From positions 46,973 through 110,972 of the forward strand of contig CAMAVM010000004.1 of the NCBI GenBank assembly GCA_945861705.1: 64,000 bases of DNA, read 5' to 3'. Numbering within the stretch: the first letter of the stretch is position 1; the number at the start of each line of letters is the position of its first letter. This DNA comes from Methylomagnum ishizawai. GTDB taxonomy: Bacteria; Pseudomonadota; Gammaproteobacteria; Methylococcales; Methylomonadaceae. Shown here piece by piece: positions 62,967 through 64,000 of this stretch. A program made the position numbers and the translations under genes. Below the pieces are notes generated by a model. That model was not told the origin of the DNA and did no database searches. It worked only from the letters and a program-made list of their open reading frames with translations.

Positions 62967-64000
62967 TTAATTCCGATTTTGCTCCAAAAACTCTACAAAT
63001 CGCGGAAAAATATCCTTGTCGGCATTTTTGCCTATGATGACATCGGCATGGCCGTATTTAGGGAATACATGCAGTTGATGGCGGTCTGGTACAATTTTTT
63101 GCAAGCGTTCGTAACACACAATATTGGAATCAAGGAAAAGTTGATTGTCCTGCCCAGCAACAAATAACACGGGTGTTTCAATACTGGCTGCGTGTTCAAA
63201 ATAGTTGTCGGGTAAAGATCGGTATTTTGGTTCTTTGGGATTGTATTTAACTGCCGTATTACCTGCATTTAGCATTTTCAAGACATGACGATAGTAATTG
63301 ACACTTACACCACCGAACAAATCGCCCACTCTTTTATGCGTAACTTCATGTAGGTTATCGTGCTTATACAACACAGGAAAGCCGTAGCCCCACATGAAAC
63401 TTAGCATGTGGCATTCGGGTGAATCGCACTCTTGATGGATTGCGGAGATGACTCTAGCCAGTACCTTGCCAGCACCGAAACCGGATTCACGTCGCCAGTA
63501 AGGATTAAGGTACTCAAGCCCTAACACGTAATCGGTCAAAAATGGCCCTAACAATAACTTTACTTTGGCAGGGTAGGGGACGCACGGTGTCAAGCCTACA
63601 CCATTGGCAATCACGGAGCGCACTCCAGTAGTGGTTTTGCCAAATAAGCTCATCACAAATGATAATGCGCCAAAGCAATGGCTGATAACGTGGATACGCG
63701 CATCCGACCCAACGGCTTTGCGGACGGTTTCAATGGCTGCTGGATGGTCGTATAAGGCCAGGTCATCCACGTTGTAATTATTGCGCTGGAGATTGTAATA
63801 ATAGCGGTTGCTGATGCGCCCATCCATAGTCCACACGTCAGTAAAGCCATGATCCAGCAGATAACTGACGAGATTGTAGTTTTCCGGCATGATGAACATG
63901 TCGCTGGCAGCCGTTAAACCAGGAATCAACACGACGACATCCTTGCAAGGTTTACGTTTAAACCGCAATAAACTCAAGCCTAAACGGTCGGTTGTCGTAA
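62967..64000 (-). CDS. alpha/beta hydrolase domain protein, 5' end beyond the window
   Basis: The frame stays open to the right edge, upstream of an apparent TTG at 63977, so this is the C-terminal part of a longer protein. Text VVVLIPGLTAASDMF (oxyanion region), HVISHCFGALSF (nucleophile elbow), VLFVAGQDNQLF and the C-terminal FPKYGHADVIIG (catalytic His) mark an alpha/beta hydrolase. The nucleophile position is Cys rather than Ser, as in PHA synthases. In some bacteria such a domain follows a GMC oxidoreductase, which may explain the missing part, but I cannot see it. Confidence 0.8.
   Translation of the reverse strand, partial: TTTDRLGLSLLRFKRKPCKDVVVLIPGLTAASDMFIMPENYNLVSYLLDHGFTDVWTMDGRISNRYYYNLQRNNYNVDDLALYDHPAAIETVRKAVGSDARIHVISHCFGALSFVMSLFGKTTTGVRSVIANGVGLTPCVPYPAKVKLLLGPFLTDYVLGLEYLNPYWRRESGFGAGKVLARVISAIHQECDSPECHMLSFMWGYGFPVLYKHDNLHEVTHKRVGDLFGGVSVNYYRHVLKMLNAGNTAVKYNPKEPKYRSLPDNYFEHAASIETPVLFVAGQDNQLFLDSNIVCYERLQKIVPDRHQLHVFPKYGHADVIIGKNADKDIFPRFVEFLEQNRN

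Noticed and set aside
62534..62970. Two plus-strand frames in the MITE region
   Set aside because: Translations of dispersed repeats and of the MITE; the second shares its text with the false N-terminal extension of the gene at 13950-15203.
1..64000. tRNA, rRNA, CRISPR array or prophage
   Set aside because: No cloverleaf with a T-loop consensus, no rRNA-like block, no regularly spaced direct repeats and no phage structural genes were seen on reading both strands.

Overview
This 64-kb window looks like chromosomal DNA of a gammaproteobacterium, most probably a methanotroph-like member of the Methylococcales. That placement is inferred from gene content: a caa3-type cox operon, SURF1/COX15 assembly genes, a cytochrome P460-family protein, GspA/GspB, PA3496- and DUF3014-family proteins and abundant REP-like palindromes. 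No pmo, mxa or rRNA genes fall in the window, so the assignment is not proven. No tRNA genes, CRISPR arrays or prophage were seen.

Layout. 0-1.1 kb: end of the biotin operon (bioC fragment, bioD). 1.4-7.1 kb: cytochrome oxidase operon coxB-coxA-small membrane ORF-coxG-coxC, in which CoxB carries three C-terminal haem-c domains. 7.3-9.5 kb: yciB-yciI-bolA-peptidylprolyl isomerase on the minus strand. 9.8-17.7 kb: DUF1244, gspAB, DUF3014, a beta-propeller lipoprotein, a His-rich outer-membrane protein and a CPBP protease. 18-23 kb: dcd and apbC, separated by an apparent insertion (HNH nuclease plus adenine methyltransferase between inverted repeats, a small TIR element and a RAYT transposase). 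23.4-30.5 kb: metG, then a minus-strand operon SURF1 / Sco-like / COX15-FtsY fusion / ftsE / ftsX. 31.2-35.3 kb: a probable nitric-oxide or haem-stress island (P460, Fe-S regulator, truncated haemoglobin, ferredoxin-type reductase, HPP protein) and a DUF2909 protein. 35.8-44.5 kb: ygfZ, a second COX15, and a tight operon of a c-di-GMP enzyme, a hybrid histidine kinase, birA, coaX and a small membrane protein. 44.7-53.8 kb: GST, PA3496-like, OmpA-like, nspC-like, MDR reductase, mrcB, lolA, rarA. 53.9-59 kb: a three-gene set (NodU-type carbamoyltransferase, duplicated haem-oxygenase-like iron enzyme, AlkB-like membrane oxygenase) that looks like a small biosynthetic cluster. 59.2-64 kb: GbsR-type regulator with a clear operator, DCC protein, SDR, PNPOx-like protein, potassium-channel-like protein, repeats and a partial alpha/beta hydrolase.

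The strongest novelty candidates are: (1) the in-frame fusion of a haem A synthase-like eight-helix membrane domain to the SRP receptor FtsY; (2) the carbamoyltransferase / tandem iron-oxidase / AlkB-like cluster; (3) CoxB with three tandem cytochrome c domains; (4) a ~130-bp MITE present twice in opposite orientation, one copy with a perfect 10-bp target duplication; (5) a restriction-modification-like cassette inserted between dcd and apbC; (6) a 16-bp sequence shared by the control regions of the P460 and globin genes. Several genes work together: the cox operon, both COX15 proteins, SURF1, the Sco-like protein and DUF2909 all serve haem-copper oxidase assembly, so this window is unusually rich in respiratory oxidase biogenesis.
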